In this document: in pieces, positions 6,851-15,212 of the stretch | How positions within the stretch are numbered: the first letter of the stretch is position 1 | Layout: each line of letters begins with the position of its first letter | Source: Gammaproteobacteria bacterium | Lineage (GTDB): Bacteria; Pseudomonadota; Gammaproteobacteria; Ga0077536 | Reading direction: 5' to 3' | Assembly: GCA_009692265.1 (NCBI GenBank) | Contig: SHZM01000022.1 | Span: 1-45,990 of the forward strand | DNA: 45,990 nt | Notes under the pieces: generated by a model | The model's database searches: none | Seen by the model: only the letters and a program-made list of their open reading frames with translations | What the model was told of the DNA's origin: nothing | Translations under genes and position numbers: made by a program

Positions 6851-8722
6851 ATGAAGCCGATGAACACCCTCGCCCTGGCACTGCCTCTGCTGACTTTCGG
6901 CCTCGGCCTGAGCGGCCAAGTGCGGGCACTCGACGTGACCTGTGACACGGCGACTGAAGTCGTCGAGTTCAATTTTACCGGGGGCGAGGCGACCTTTACC
7001 GTCCCGACGCCAACGACGAACCGCTTTTCCAATCTTCATCTCCAAACCTTCGGTGCGCAGGGTGGTAGCGGAGCGACGGGCGTCAATAACTCATCCGGTG
7101 ATATCGGTGCGGAGGGTGGATTTGCAGAAGGTGATCTGTCCCTTCCGACCCCAGGCACAGTACTTTCGATCTCTGTCGGCGGTCAGGGAGGTATCCCAAC
7201 GGGAGGTTTCAACGGCGGCGGAAATGGGGGTTCGCAAAACGCCGGTGGTGGTGGTGCCACGGATGTACGCATGGGAGGTACCGCACTCGCTGATCGCATC
7301 ATTGTCGGCGGTGGTGGCGGTGGTGGCGGTGGTGGCGGCCGCGCGGGGTGCAACGACGTTACTATCGCGGGGGGTAACGGTGGCTTCGGCGGCGGTGGGA
7401 GCGGTGCCAACGGGACCGATGCGCCAACCAACGGCGGTGTTGCCGGCGGTGGTAAAGGCGGTACGGTGTCGGCATTTGGTGCGGCAGGCATAGGGTGTGG
7501 CGGGTTCTTAGGTGCGCCTGGCAGCGCGCCTAGTGGCGGCACCGGAGGAGGGGCGGGGGGCGCGGACCAGAGTTGCTGCTGCAGCAGCACCCCAGGTGGT
7601 GGCGATGGTGGTGGTGGCGTCGACCCCGGCTTTGGCGGTGGTGGCGGCTCGGCCGGGACGACCGGCTGTGTTGGTAACGATAAGGGCGCGGGTGGTGGCG
7701 GCGCAGGCGGAACCTCGAGCACGGGTGAACTTGCGAATCCCTTCGTGACCCCGGGTTCGCGCCTTGGCAACGGCCTAGCCCGAGTCTGCTATAGCCTGAA
7801 ACCGCTGGGAATCACGGTTACCCCCACCAGCGGCTTAGTAACCACGGAATCGGGAACCCAAGCCCGGTTCACCGTGGTATTGGACACCCTACCAAGCGCG
7901 AATGTCGTTGTTAAAGTGGCCAGCAGTGACCTTACCGAAGGAGCCCCATCGGCAGCCACTCTGACGTTCACGACGGCAAATTGGTATACCCCACAAACCG
8001 TGACGGTGACCGGGGTCAACGATGCCAGTGCCGATGGTGACATTGGCTTTAGCATCCTGCTGGGGCCGGTGACCAGTACCGATACGAATTATTCGGCGCT
8101 CGATCCGGACAACGTGACCCTGACCAATCAAGACAATGACGATCCCGGTGTTACCGTGACCCCGACCTCGGGGCTCGTCACCGCCGAGACCGGGGTCCTG
8201 GAGACCGCGACCATGGTGTTGGACTCCCAGCCTTTTGCCGATGTAGCCATTGCCGTTAACATCGCGACCCTGAGCGCCTATCAGCAAATCATCGAAGCCA
8301 TCGCCGTTCACGTCGCCGGCCGAGGACACCGCGACGCCGGAGCGATCGCCGCCGCCCACAACATCGACTTCACCGTTGAGTTGGAACCCGTTGACGCCGT
8401 TCAGGCTCGCCAGATTCAGGTTCGCGGCGAAGGGTTGATCGCTACCGAAGACCACGTAAGTGGAGCCGGCCTCAAAGTCGTTGACATCCCGCCCTCCGGC
8501 GCCGATCAACAGATCATCAAAGCCGTCGCCATTCAGATCGCCGGCGTTGGACAGCGCCAAACCGGAAAAATCGTCGGCGGCGGTCCCGTTGATTTCGAAA
8601 CCGCTGTTGCCGTCCAGTGCCGAGAGCTCAACGGTGGCGCTGAACGGCGAGGCGTGGCCGAACAGCACATAGCTCGCACCGGCGCTATCGCCATTGGTAT
8701 CGCGACCCCACGCACCAATTAG
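6851..8722 (+). CDS. Secreted glycine-rich protein with beta-sandwich repeats, 3' end lost
   Basis: ATG 6851 is preceded by AAGGA with 7-nt spacing. The product has a signal peptide (ALALPLLTFGLGLSGQVRA). A long glycine-rich domain (about residues 40-305) contains repeated GGGGxGG runs, a VRMGGTALADRIIVGGGG segment and scattered cysteines, resembling the ALK/LTK-type glycine-rich domain (PF12810-like). A tandem extracellular repeat follows: copy one about 314-438 (ITVTPTSGLVTTESG ... VTLTNQDND) and the beginning of copy two (VTVTPTSGLVTAETG). Similarity stops at about residue 470 (base ~8260). From there to 8722 the frame is merely the antisense of the convergent FG-GAP gene and has no family resemblance. 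The natural stop and C-terminus are therefore missing. Likely originally a surface or exported protein; function unknown. Confidence 0.72.
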   Translation: MKPMNTLALALPLLTFGLGLSGQVRALDVTCDTATEVVEFNFTGGEATFTVPTPTTNRFSNLHLQTFGAQGGSGATGVNNSSGDIGAEGGFAEGDLSLPTPGTVLSISVGGQGGIPTGGFNGGGNGGSQNAGGGGATDVRMGGTALADRIIVGGGGGGGGGGGRAGCNDVTIAGGNGGFGGGGSGANGTDAPTNGGVAGGGKGGTVSAFGAAGIGCGGFLGAPGSAPSGGTGGGAGGADQSCCCSSTPGGGDGGGGVDPGFGGGGGSAGTTGCVGNDKGAGGGGAGGTSSTGELANPFVTPGSRLGNGLARVCYSLKPLGITVTPTSGLVTTESGTQARFTVVLDTLPSANVVVKVASSDLTEGAPSAATLTFTTANWYTPQTVTVTGVNDASADGDIGFSILLGPVTSTDTNYSALDPDNVTLTNQDNDDPGVTVTPTSGLVTAETGVLETATMVLDSQPFADVAIAVNIATLSAYQQIIEAIAVHVAGRGHRDAGAIAAAHNIDFTVELEPVDAVQARQIQVRGEGLIATEDHVSGAGLKVVDIPPSGADQQIIKAVAIQIAGVGQRQTGKIVGGGPVDFETAVAVQCRELNGGAERRGVAEQHIARTGAIAIGIATPRTN

Positions 8723-10549
8723 TAAATCAGCAAACCCATCTCCGTCCACATCGCCCGCCGCCGATACCGCAGTCCCTGCGTAATCACTGCCCGAGCCTAC
8801 ACTTGCTTCGGCGTTGATCCTGAAGCCAGTGGTGCCGTCCAGTGCCGAGAGGTTAAACGCAGCGCTAAATCCCGAGGCTTTGCCGAACACGACATAGCCG
8901 ACACCGTCATCCGCGCCATCGCTGCCGATCAGCAAATCATCTAGACCATCGCCATTCACATCCCCCGCCGAGGACACCGCAAAGCCGGCGTGGTCGTCCA
9001 AGCCTTCACCGTCGAATTCAGCACCGTTTTTTCCATCGAGAGTCGACAACTCCGCATTCGCGGATACGTTAACGGTGAAGCTGTCGGTGTCACTCAGCGC
9101 GCCGCCGGCGCTCTGGTCATTGCTGATCAAGGTGATGCTCGCGCTGCCGGTTTGGGTGGCGTGCAGCACCAGGTTATTGAGCGCGGCATTCACGTGGCTC
9201 AGAGTGCCGGTAAAGCTCAGCGATTCATCCTGGCCTCCATCGCCGACGGTGAAAGTAAGCCCAGTGACTTGGCTTAGCGACAGGGTGCCGAGATTCGTTG
9301 ACAAGGTGATGCTCAGCGGGCTGCTGCCGATATCCACATCTCCCACGGAGATCCCGGCGAGTACTTTATTCTGCAGCAGGCTCGCATTCTGGGTCGCCGG
9401 CAGCACATTCGTTGGCGCGTCATTTACGCCATTTACCGTGACTGTCACAGTAGTCGTCGCGGTGAGAGTGCCATCGCTCAAGGTGTAGCTAAAGGTATCG
9501 GCTGCGCTCGCCCCGAAGCCGAGCGCTTCAAATTGGCCGTTCGGGTTATAGGTCACGACACCGGCGGTCAAAATCACCTGACCCAGGGTGCCAGTGGTAT
9601 TGATCGCGGTGATTATCGGGGTGTCGCCGGGATTCGGATCGCTGTCGTTGGCCAGCAAGGTGGCGGTCACGTCGGCGGCCGAGGCCCCCTCGTCCACACT
9701 CAGCGCGTCCGCGCCGGCCACCGGCGCTAGCTTGGTAATCACCCCGGACAGAATCTGCACGATCGCCGAGCCACTTTGGAACTGGTGATAGTTTCCGATA
9801 TCGCCGAGCGTCGTCCACACACCGTCGAGTTGGACGGTGTCGTCAGCCGTGCCGTTGATCTTGAGCGTGTCGGTGGTCGCGGAGAGCCCCAGAACAGTCG
9901 CTGGGTTGAGGAACACGGTTTGCGCGCCGCTGGCGTTTAGATCGAGCACTTCCAGGTTACTGAGGATCTCACTCACCGCGTTCAACGCGACTAAGTCAGC
10001 CGTGGTCGCGCCGGTGATGCGCAGGGTGTCAGTGCCTGCGCCCCCATCGGTTCCGCGGGTGTCCAGTGCATCAAAGATCAGAATGTCATTACCAGCCTCG
10101 CCTAGCAGGCGATCGTTGCCGTCACCGCCCGTCAAGGTATCGTTGCCCTTGCCATCTTTGAGCGTGTCATCCCCACCTCCGCCGGCGAGCTTATTGTTCC
10201 CCGTGTTGCCAGTTATAACGTTGGCGTTGAGATTGCCAGTACCATTCAGTGCCTTGCTGCCGAGCAGCACGAGATTCTCCTGTTCAATGCCCAAGGTATA
10301 GGTCACGCTGCTCTTTACGGTGTCGATCCCGGTGTCCGCAGTCGATTTCTTGATCTCGCGCGCATCGTCGATGGTGTAGCTATCGTTACCGGCCCCGCCA
10401 ATGAGCAGATCCAAGCCGATGCCGCCGAGCAACACGTCATTACCACCGCGACCGTCGAGGTGGTCATTGCCCACCAGACCGTCGAGAACGTCGCTGCTGT
10501 TAGTGCCGCGTAACCTGTCCGCACCTGAAGTGCCTGTGAATCTAGCCAT
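7889..10549 (-). CDS. RTX / cadherin-like / FG-GAP surface protein, 3' end lost
   Basis: ATG 10549 has GAGG 6-7 nt upstream. Domains in order: RTX calcium-binding nonapeptides (GGxGxD type) at about 25-60 and 115-165; a VCBS/cadherin-like module with DEGASAADVTATLLANDSD and VNGVNDAPTNV near 280-380; another beta-sandwich to about 490; then FG-GAP integrin-alpha-like repeats from about 500, each with DVNGDGFDDLLIGA-type calcium loops (at least four). Similarity ends near residue 762 (base ~8250-8260). The remaining codons to 7889 are antisense of the convergent glycine-rich gene. RTX proteins are normally exported by type I secretion through a C-terminal signal, and that end is gone here. No type I secretion genes are in the window. 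The RTX repeats at the extreme N-terminus are unusual. Confidence 0.75.
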   Translation of the reverse strand: MARFTGTSGADRLRGTNSSDVLDGLVGNDHLDGRGGNDVLLGGIGLDLLIGGAGNDSYTIDDAREIKKSTADTGIDTVKSSVTYTLGIEQENLVLLGSKALNGTGNLNANVITGNTGNNKLAGGGGDDTLKDGKGNDTLTGGDGNDRLLGEAGNDILIFDALDTRGTDGGAGTDTLRITGATTADLVALNAVSEILSNLEVLDLNASGAQTVFLNPATVLGLSATTDTLKINGTADDTVQLDGVWTTLGDIGNYHQFQSGSAIVQILSGVITKLAPVAGADALSVDEGASAADVTATLLANDSDPNPGDTPIITAINTTGTLGQVILTAGVVTYNPNGQFEALGFGASAADTFSYTLSDGTLTATTTVTVTVNGVNDAPTNVLPATQNASLLQNKVLAGISVGDVDIGSSPLSITLSTNLGTLSLSQVTGLTFTVGDGGQDESLSFTGTLSHVNAALNNLVLHATQTGSASITLISNDQSAGGALSDTDSFTVNVSANAELSTLDGKNGAEFDGEGLDDHAGFAVSSAGDVNGDGLDDLLIGSDGADDGVGYVVFGKASGFSAAFNLSALDGTTGFRINAEASVGSGSDYAGTAVSAAGDVDGDGFADLLIGAWGRDTNGDSAGASYVLFGHASPFSATVELSALDGNSGFEINGTAADDFSGLALSNAGDLNGDGFDDLLIGAGGRDVNDFEAGSTYVVFGSDQPFAANLNLASLNGVNGFQLNGEVDVVGGGDRSGVAVSSAGDVNGDGFDDLLIGAQGRDVNGNGYIGKRLGVQHHGRGLQDPGLGGDEPRGRGHGNTGIVIVLIGQGHVVRIERRIIRIGTGHRPQQDAKANVTIGTGIVDPGHRHGLWGIPICRRERQSGCRWGSFGKVTAGHFNNDIRAW

Positions 10550-10605
10550 TGGAATACCTCAGCAGAACGTGTTTAGGGCATCTCTATGAAGGTCGCAACT
10601 AAGCC

Positions 10606-10636
10606 GACGACCATCGTCAGCCCTGCGATGGTCGTC
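10606..10636. other. 11-bp perfect hairpin upstream of the RTX gene
   Basis: GACGACCATCG at 10606-10616 is the exact reverse complement of CGATGGTCGTC at 10626-10636, with a 9-nt loop. It lies about 57-87 bases before the RTX start codon on the minus strand, so it would sit in that gene's leader or promoter region. No U-tract follows on either strand. Confidence 0.5.
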
Positions 10637-10658
10637 AAAGTAAAGTGACGAGAATATG

Positions 10659-10675
10659 ACGATATCCGATATCGT
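10659..10675. promoter_or_regulatory. 17-bp palindrome between divergent genes, possible operator
   Basis: ACGATATC and GATATCGT flank a central C in a perfect inverted repeat. It lies in the intergenic space between the divergent RTX gene (start 10549, minus) and hrpB (start about 10783, plus). A dimeric regulator could bind here; no regulator gene is adjacent, so this is inference from symmetry and position. Confidence 0.35.
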
Positions 10676-10782
10676 AAGAGTTGCCAGCAGGGACAGTTGT
10701 CAACTTGTGTGCCCGTAGCCGCGAAGTCCCGGGTTACTTTATGCACCCGTCCTCTCAGAATGGGCCACCCCGGAACCCCTCT

Positions 10783-13278
10783 ATGCGCGCAGACCCACGC
10801 TACCCGATCGCAGAAATCCTGCCCGAGATCCTCGCGAGTCTCGCCGCGCATCCACGACTGGTGCTTGAAGCCCCGCCGGGTGCCGGCAAAACCACTCAGG
10901 TACCGCTCGCACTGCTAGCCGCCCCGTGGTGCAAGGGCAAGCTGTTGATGCTCGAACCGCGCCGGATCGCCGCGCGAGCGGCCGCGACATTCATGGCAGA
11001 ACAATTGAATGAAGCGGTTGGCGCGACCATCGGGTATCGCATCCGCTTCGAGCGCAAAATCTCCGCCCAAACCCGGGTGGAAATTGTCACAGAAGGGATC
11101 CTCACCCGCCTGCTGCAGGAGGATCCGAGCTTGGACGGCGTCGCTGGCGTGCTCTTCGATGAGTTCCACGAACGCCACCTCGCGAGCGATCTCGGACTCG
11201 CGCTGTGTCTGGAAGTGCAGGCGAGCCTGCGTCCTGATCTGCGACTGATCGTGATGTCCGCGACCCTGGATGGCGAGCGGATCGCACGTTATCTCGACGC
11301 GCCGCGCCTGACTTCCGCCGGTAAGAGTTTTCCAGTGACGGTGCAACACCTCGTGTTAAAGCCAGCGGAAACACCCGCCTTGCAGCTCAAACGCGCGATC
11401 GCCCTGGCGCTCGCTGAAACCGATGGCGATGTGCTGTGTTTTCTCCCCGGCAAAGCGGAAATCGATCGCGCGACCCGCCTCCTCGGTACCCTCGATGTCG
11501 CAGTCGAAGTTTTGCATGGCGAGCTCGCGGTCGCCGAACAGGCGCGCATTCTGAAAACCAGCGCGACCCGGCGGATCGTGCTCGCGACCAATGTCGCCGA
11601 ATCAAGCGTAACCCTGCCCGGGGTATGCGCGGTGGTGGATACCGGGCTCGCGCGCGAACCGCGCTTTGATCCCGCCAGCGGCATGAGTCGCCTGGAGACG
11701 GTGTTTGTTGCACAGTCGTCCGCCACTCAGCGCGCGGGGCGCGCCGGCCGCGTTGCCGCTGGTCGTTGTTATCGCCTATGGCCGGAAAGCCAGCGTCTCG
11801 ATCCCGCCACCCGCCCCGAATTGCAGCGGCTGGAACTCTCGGCGTTGGTGTTGGAACTCAAGGTCTGGGGCTCCGAACATCTGCGCTTTCTGGACCCACC
11901 TCCGCCCGGTGCGCTGGGCCAAGCCCACACCCTGCTCCGGATGCTCGACGCCTTGGATAACGAAGGTCGACCGACTGCGCACGGCAAGCGCCTACTCGAA
12001 CTCGGTGTACATCCACGGCTGGCGAACGCCATGCTGCGCGCGCCCAAACCGCTGCAAGGTCTGGCCTGCGATCTCGCCGCCCTGCTCGAGGCCCGCGATC
12101 CGCTGCGCGGGCCTCGGCAGCGCAGCGATGACTTGCGCCTGCGCGTCACCGCGCTGAATCGGTATCGACGTGGGGAGCCGTCTAACAGCGAGGTCGCGCG
12201 CGGGGTGTTGTCGACGATCGACCAGACAGCCCAACATTGGCGACGCCGACTCGGCGTGCTGGTAACAGATGCACTCCCGGATTCGCATGCGGTTGGCGAC
12301 GTGCTCGCCCTCGCCTACCCCGATCGCATCGCGAAAAAAGACGAGGCGAATCCGCGACGCTATCAACTGAGCAACGGTCGCGGCGCGACGTTGCTGCATG
12401 AGTCCGCCTTGGTTGGTGAACCGTGGTTAGTGATCGCCGAAATTCGTTACGACGAGCGCGATAGCCTGGTGCTACGCGCGGCACCGTGTGACCTGGCACA
12501 CTTGCGCCAAGCGTTTGCGAGCCACTTCAGCCAGGCGCGGGAATCGCGCTTTAATCCGGATACACGCTCGGTAGAAACCAACGAGAGTCACCGCTTCAGC
12601 GCGATCGTGTTGGAGCAACGCACCGTCGCGACGCCCCGTAACACGCAAACCGCCGAGAGTTTGTTGGCTGGCATTGCGCAGTTGGGCTTGGAGTGTCTGC
12701 CGTGGAGCGACGCCTCGCGTGAGTGGCAGGCCCGTGTGCAATGCCTACGCGGTTGGTGCCCGGAACTTGGTTTACCGGATCTCAATGACGCGGCGCTCAT
12801 GGGTTCCTTGTGTACCTGGCTGCGACCAGCCTTGGAGGGCAAGGCGCGACTGTCGGAGCTCGCGGCGAGTGAATTCGCGCACGCACTCCACGGGCAGCTT
12901 GACTATGCACAGCGCCAAGGTGTCGATGAGCACGCGCCGACCAACTTATTGGTGCCTAGTGGTCAGCGGCGAAAACTCATTTACACCCAGGGTGAGTCGC
13001 CGGTGCTCGCGGTTAAACTGCAAGAACTGTTCGGCCTCGCCGACACCCCGCGCATCGCACAGGGTCGCGCGCCAGTAACGCTGCATCTGTTATCTCCCCG
13101 GCAGACGCCGATTCAAGTCACCCAGGATCTGCGGGGGTTTTGGGATCGCACCTATCCCGAAGTCAAACGCGAGTTGAAAGGTCGCTACCCCAAGCACCCG
13201 TGGCCGGATGATCCGTGGACTGCCACCGCCACCCATCGCCTGAAACCGAAAGCCAATTCGAAAGCAAGAAACGGATAG
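10783..13278 (+). CDS. hrpB: ATP-dependent RNA helicase HrpB
   Basis: This DEAH-family helicase is 831 aa from ATG 10783, close to the usual HrpB length of about 810-850. Motifs in order: Walker A GAGKTT (residues ~33-38), DEFHERHLASDLGL (DExH box), SATLDGERIARYLD (motif III), ATNVAESSVTLPG and VVDTGLAREPRFDP (motifs IV-V), QRAGRAGR (motif VI). The HrpB C-terminal domain follows, with YPDRIAKK and a terminal FWDRTYPEVKRELKGRYPKHPWPDDP, a hallmark of the family. Earlier in-frame starts (ATG 10741, TTG 10681) exist but have no better ribosome-binding site. HrpB is a probable RNA helicase of poorly defined role. ada follows 58 bases downstream on the same strand. Confidence 0.95.
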   Translation: MRADPRYPIAEILPEILASLAAHPRLVLEAPPGAGKTTQVPLALLAAPWCKGKLLMLEPRRIAARAAATFMAEQLNEAVGATIGYRIRFERKISAQTRVEIVTEGILTRLLQEDPSLDGVAGVLFDEFHERHLASDLGLALCLEVQASLRPDLRLIVMSATLDGERIARYLDAPRLTSAGKSFPVTVQHLVLKPAETPALQLKRAIALALAETDGDVLCFLPGKAEIDRATRLLGTLDVAVEVLHGELAVAEQARILKTSATRRIVLATNVAESSVTLPGVCAVVDTGLAREPRFDPASGMSRLETVFVAQSSATQRAGRAGRVAAGRCYRLWPESQRLDPATRPELQRLELSALVLELKVWGSEHLRFLDPPPPGALGQAHTLLRMLDALDNEGRPTAHGKRLLELGVHPRLANAMLRAPKPLQGLACDLAALLEARDPLRGPRQRSDDLRLRVTALNRYRRGEPSNSEVARGVLSTIDQTAQHWRRRLGVLVTDALPDSHAVGDVLALAYPDRIAKKDEANPRRYQLSNGRGATLLHESALVGEPWLVIAEIRYDERDSLVLRAAPCDLAHLRQAFASHFSQARESRFNPDTRSVETNESHRFSAIVLEQRTVATPRNTQTAESLLAGIAQLGLECLPWSDASREWQARVQCLRGWCPELGLPDLNDAALMGSLCTWLRPALEGKARLSELAASEFAHALHGQLDYAQRQGVDEHAPTNLLVPSGQRRKLIYTQGESPVLAVKLQELFGLADTPRIAQGRAPVTLHLLSPRQTPIQVTQDLRGFWDRTYPEVKRELKGRYPKHPWPDDPWTATATHRLKPKANSKARNG

Positions 13279-13336
13279 GCGTCGAACGGCACTTGCCCGA
13301 TGCTGCACGTCACTTAATCGAAGCCTGGGAGTTATC

Positions 13337-14476
13337 ATGGACACAAGCACTGTTTCTTCGCTGTCACTGACGAACACCGGAACACCCCAGCCCGTGAAAA
13401 AAAGCGTCGCACCTGCCCCAATTTCTGACGAGTATGGGGATGACCAAACCCGCTGGTTGGCGGTGGTCGCGCGCGATCGCGCCGCCGATGGAACATTCTT
13501 CTATTCGGTACGCTCCACCGGGGTGTACTGCCGACCGAGCTGCGGCGCGCGGTTGGCAAAGCATGCGAATGTTGCCTTTCATCTCAGCTGCAAGGCGGCC
13601 GAGGTCGCGGGCTTTCGTCCGTGCAAACGCTGCCGCCCCAACGAATTGGCGCTCGCCACTAAACACGCTGATGGCGTTGCCAAGGCGTGCCGGTTGATGG
13701 AGAGCGAAGATCCTCGCCCCCGCCTCGCCGCGCTGGCTGAGGCGGCGGGTTTAAGTCCGTTTCATTTTCACCGCGTGTTCAAGACCTTGACCGGGATAAC
13801 CCCGAAGGCCTACGGCGATCGGCTGCGCGGACAACGGGTGGCGCGTGAATTAACACCCGAGAACACAGTGACGGACGCACTCTACTGCGCAGGGTTCAAC
13901 TCCAGCGGACGGTTTTATGCAACGTATCCCGGCTTACTCGGCATGACCCCGCGTGCCTTTAAGGCACGCGGTATCGGCGAAATCATCCGTTATGCCTGCG
14001 GCAAATGTTCGTTAGGGTTGCTCCTCGTCGCGGCGACCGGCCGCGGCGTATGTACGATTCAATTTGGCGACGACGAAACGAGCTTGTTGGCAGAACTGCG
14101 AGCGCAATTTTCCGATGCAAAGCTGATCGGTGACGATCCCAGTTTCACCCGCGTGGTCGAACAGGTGATCGCATTGGTCGAAGACCCAAGGCGCGAACTC
14201 GATCTTCCGCTCGACGTGCGCGGCACTTCGTTTCAGCAACGTGTGTGGTCTGCCCTGCATGGCATCCGCGCGGGGGAAACCGCGACCTATGCCGAGATCG
14301 CCGCGCGCATCGGGCAACCGAGCGCGGTGCGTGCTGTCGCCTTAGCGGTGGGTGCGAATTCACTCGCGGTCGCCGTACCCTGTCATCGCGTGATCCGGAC
14401 GGATGGCAAAGCCTCGGGCTATCGCTGGGGTTTGCCGCGCAAGGAAGTGCTGCTTCAACGCGAACGCGGCAAATGA
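13337..14476 (+). CDS. ada: Bifunctional Ada: AraC-type regulator / O6-methylguanine-DNA methyltransferase
   Basis: Ada repairs methylphosphotriesters and O6-methylguanine and activates the adaptive response once methylated. Visible parts: an N-terminal Ada zinc domain with GVYCRPSCGAR and FRPCKRCRP (C65, C69, C96, C99, corresponding to the four ligands, C65 being the methyl acceptor by position); an AraC-type helix-turn-helix (LAALAEAAGLSPFHFHRVFK); and the C-terminal methyltransferase with FQQRVWSALHGIRAGETATY and the active-site PCHRV (C349). Length 379 aa, slightly over the E. coli protein because of a ~35-residue N-terminal extension. GGAG at 13328-13331 supports ATG 13337. Its stop overlaps the start of the 2OG-Fe(II) oxygenase gene, which suggests one DNA-alkylation-repair operon. 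Confidence 0.95.
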   Translation: MDTSTVSSLSLTNTGTPQPVKKSVAPAPISDEYGDDQTRWLAVVARDRAADGTFFYSVRSTGVYCRPSCGARLAKHANVAFHLSCKAAEVAGFRPCKRCRPNELALATKHADGVAKACRLMESEDPRPRLAALAEAAGLSPFHFHRVFKTLTGITPKAYGDRLRGQRVARELTPENTVTDALYCAGFNSSGRFYATYPGLLGMTPRAFKARGIGEIIRYACGKCSLGLLLVAATGRGVCTIQFGDDETSLLAELRAQFSDAKLIGDDPSFTRVVEQVIALVEDPRRELDLPLDVRGTSFQQRVWSALHGIRAGETATYAEIAARIGQPSAVRAVALAVGANSLAVAVPCHRVIRTDGKASGYRWGLPRKEVLLQRERGK

Positions 14477-15201
14477 ATGCACCCTTGCAGTCGTCCATCG
14501 CGATTGCTGATCGCGTCGCCGCGCTCGAGTGGTCGGCACTCCGCGAGCAACTCGATGCACAAGGGTTTGCCACCACCGGACCCTTGCTTGAGACACACGA
14601 ATGTCGAGGCTTGGCCGCGAACTATGTTGATGGTGGATACCGCAGTCGCGTCGACATGGCGCGCTACAATTTCGGGCGCGGCGAATATCGGTATTACAGC
14701 TACCCCTTGCCGCCGCTAGTCGCGGCGTTGCGCGGGTCGCTGTATCCAGCCTTAGCCGACATCGCAAACAGCTGGCACCACCGGATGGGCATGGAAGTGC
14801 GATTCCCCAGTGATCACTCGGAGTTTCTGGCGCGCTGCCATGCCGCCGGACAGCAGCGCCCGACTCCACTCATCCTGCGCTACGGGCCGGGTGACTATAA
14901 CTGCCTGCATCAGGATCTCTACGGCGAACACGTTTTCCCGCTGCAAATCGCGTTTCTCCTGTCGGCGCCTGGCGCGGATTTCACGGGTGGCGAATTGGTA
15001 CTCACCGAGCAGCGCCCGCGCATGCAATCACGCGCGTCAGTTGTCCCACTCGCACTCGGCGAAGGTGTGATCTTCGCGGTAAATCAACGTCCGGTGCGCG
15101 GGACGCGCGGAGATTATCGGGTAACCTTGCGACATGGCGTAAGCAGCCTGCGCAGTGGCGAACGCTTCACCCTCGGCGTGATCTTTCACGACGCCACGTG
15201 A
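14473..15201 (+). CDS. 2OG-Fe(II) oxygenase, co-translated with ada
   Basis: This 242-aa protein has the double-stranded beta-helix pattern of Fe(II)/2-oxoglutarate dioxygenases. The metal site HxD is in CLHQDLYGEHVFPLQ. The distal histidine is probably in TLRHGVSSL, and an arginine for 2OG binding in GERFTLGVIFHD follows. FTGGELVLTEQRPR is typical of 2OG-Fe(II)_Oxy domains. ATG 14473 overlaps the ada stop (ATGA), giving translational coupling. Genes of this type beside ada are known in many proteobacteria and are often annotated as a prolyl-hydroxylase-like or AlkB-like oxygenase. Position suggests a role in alkylation damage repair, but the classical AlkB RxxxxxR nucleotide-recognition features are not obvious, so the substrate (DNA, RNA or protein) is undecided. 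Confidence 0.85.
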   Translation: MNAPLQSSIAIADRVAALEWSALREQLDAQGFATTGPLLETHECRGLAANYVDGGYRSRVDMARYNFGRGEYRYYSYPLPPLVAALRGSLYPALADIANSWHHRMGMEVRFPSDHSEFLARCHAAGQQRPTPLILRYGPGDYNCLHQDLYGEHVFPLQIAFLLSAPGADFTGGELVLTEQRPRMQSRASVVPLALGEGVIFAVNQRPVRGTRGDYRVTLRHGVSSLRSGERFTLGVIFHDAT

Positions 15202-15212
15202 ACTTTGATGTC

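Noticed and set aside
7183..7720. Repetitive GGTGGTGGC tracts as a possible CRISPR or microsatellite locus
   Set aside because: They are in-frame glycine codons of an exported protein; there is no repeat-spacer periodicity.
7183..7770. Proline-rich minus-strand frame of 195 codons
   Set aside because: It is simply the antisense of the glycine-rich coding repeats (GGT/GGC read backwards gives proline).
14473..15201. Naming the oxygenase alkB
   Set aside because: Only the HxD...H and arginine features are visible; nucleotide-recognition features of AlkB are not clear.
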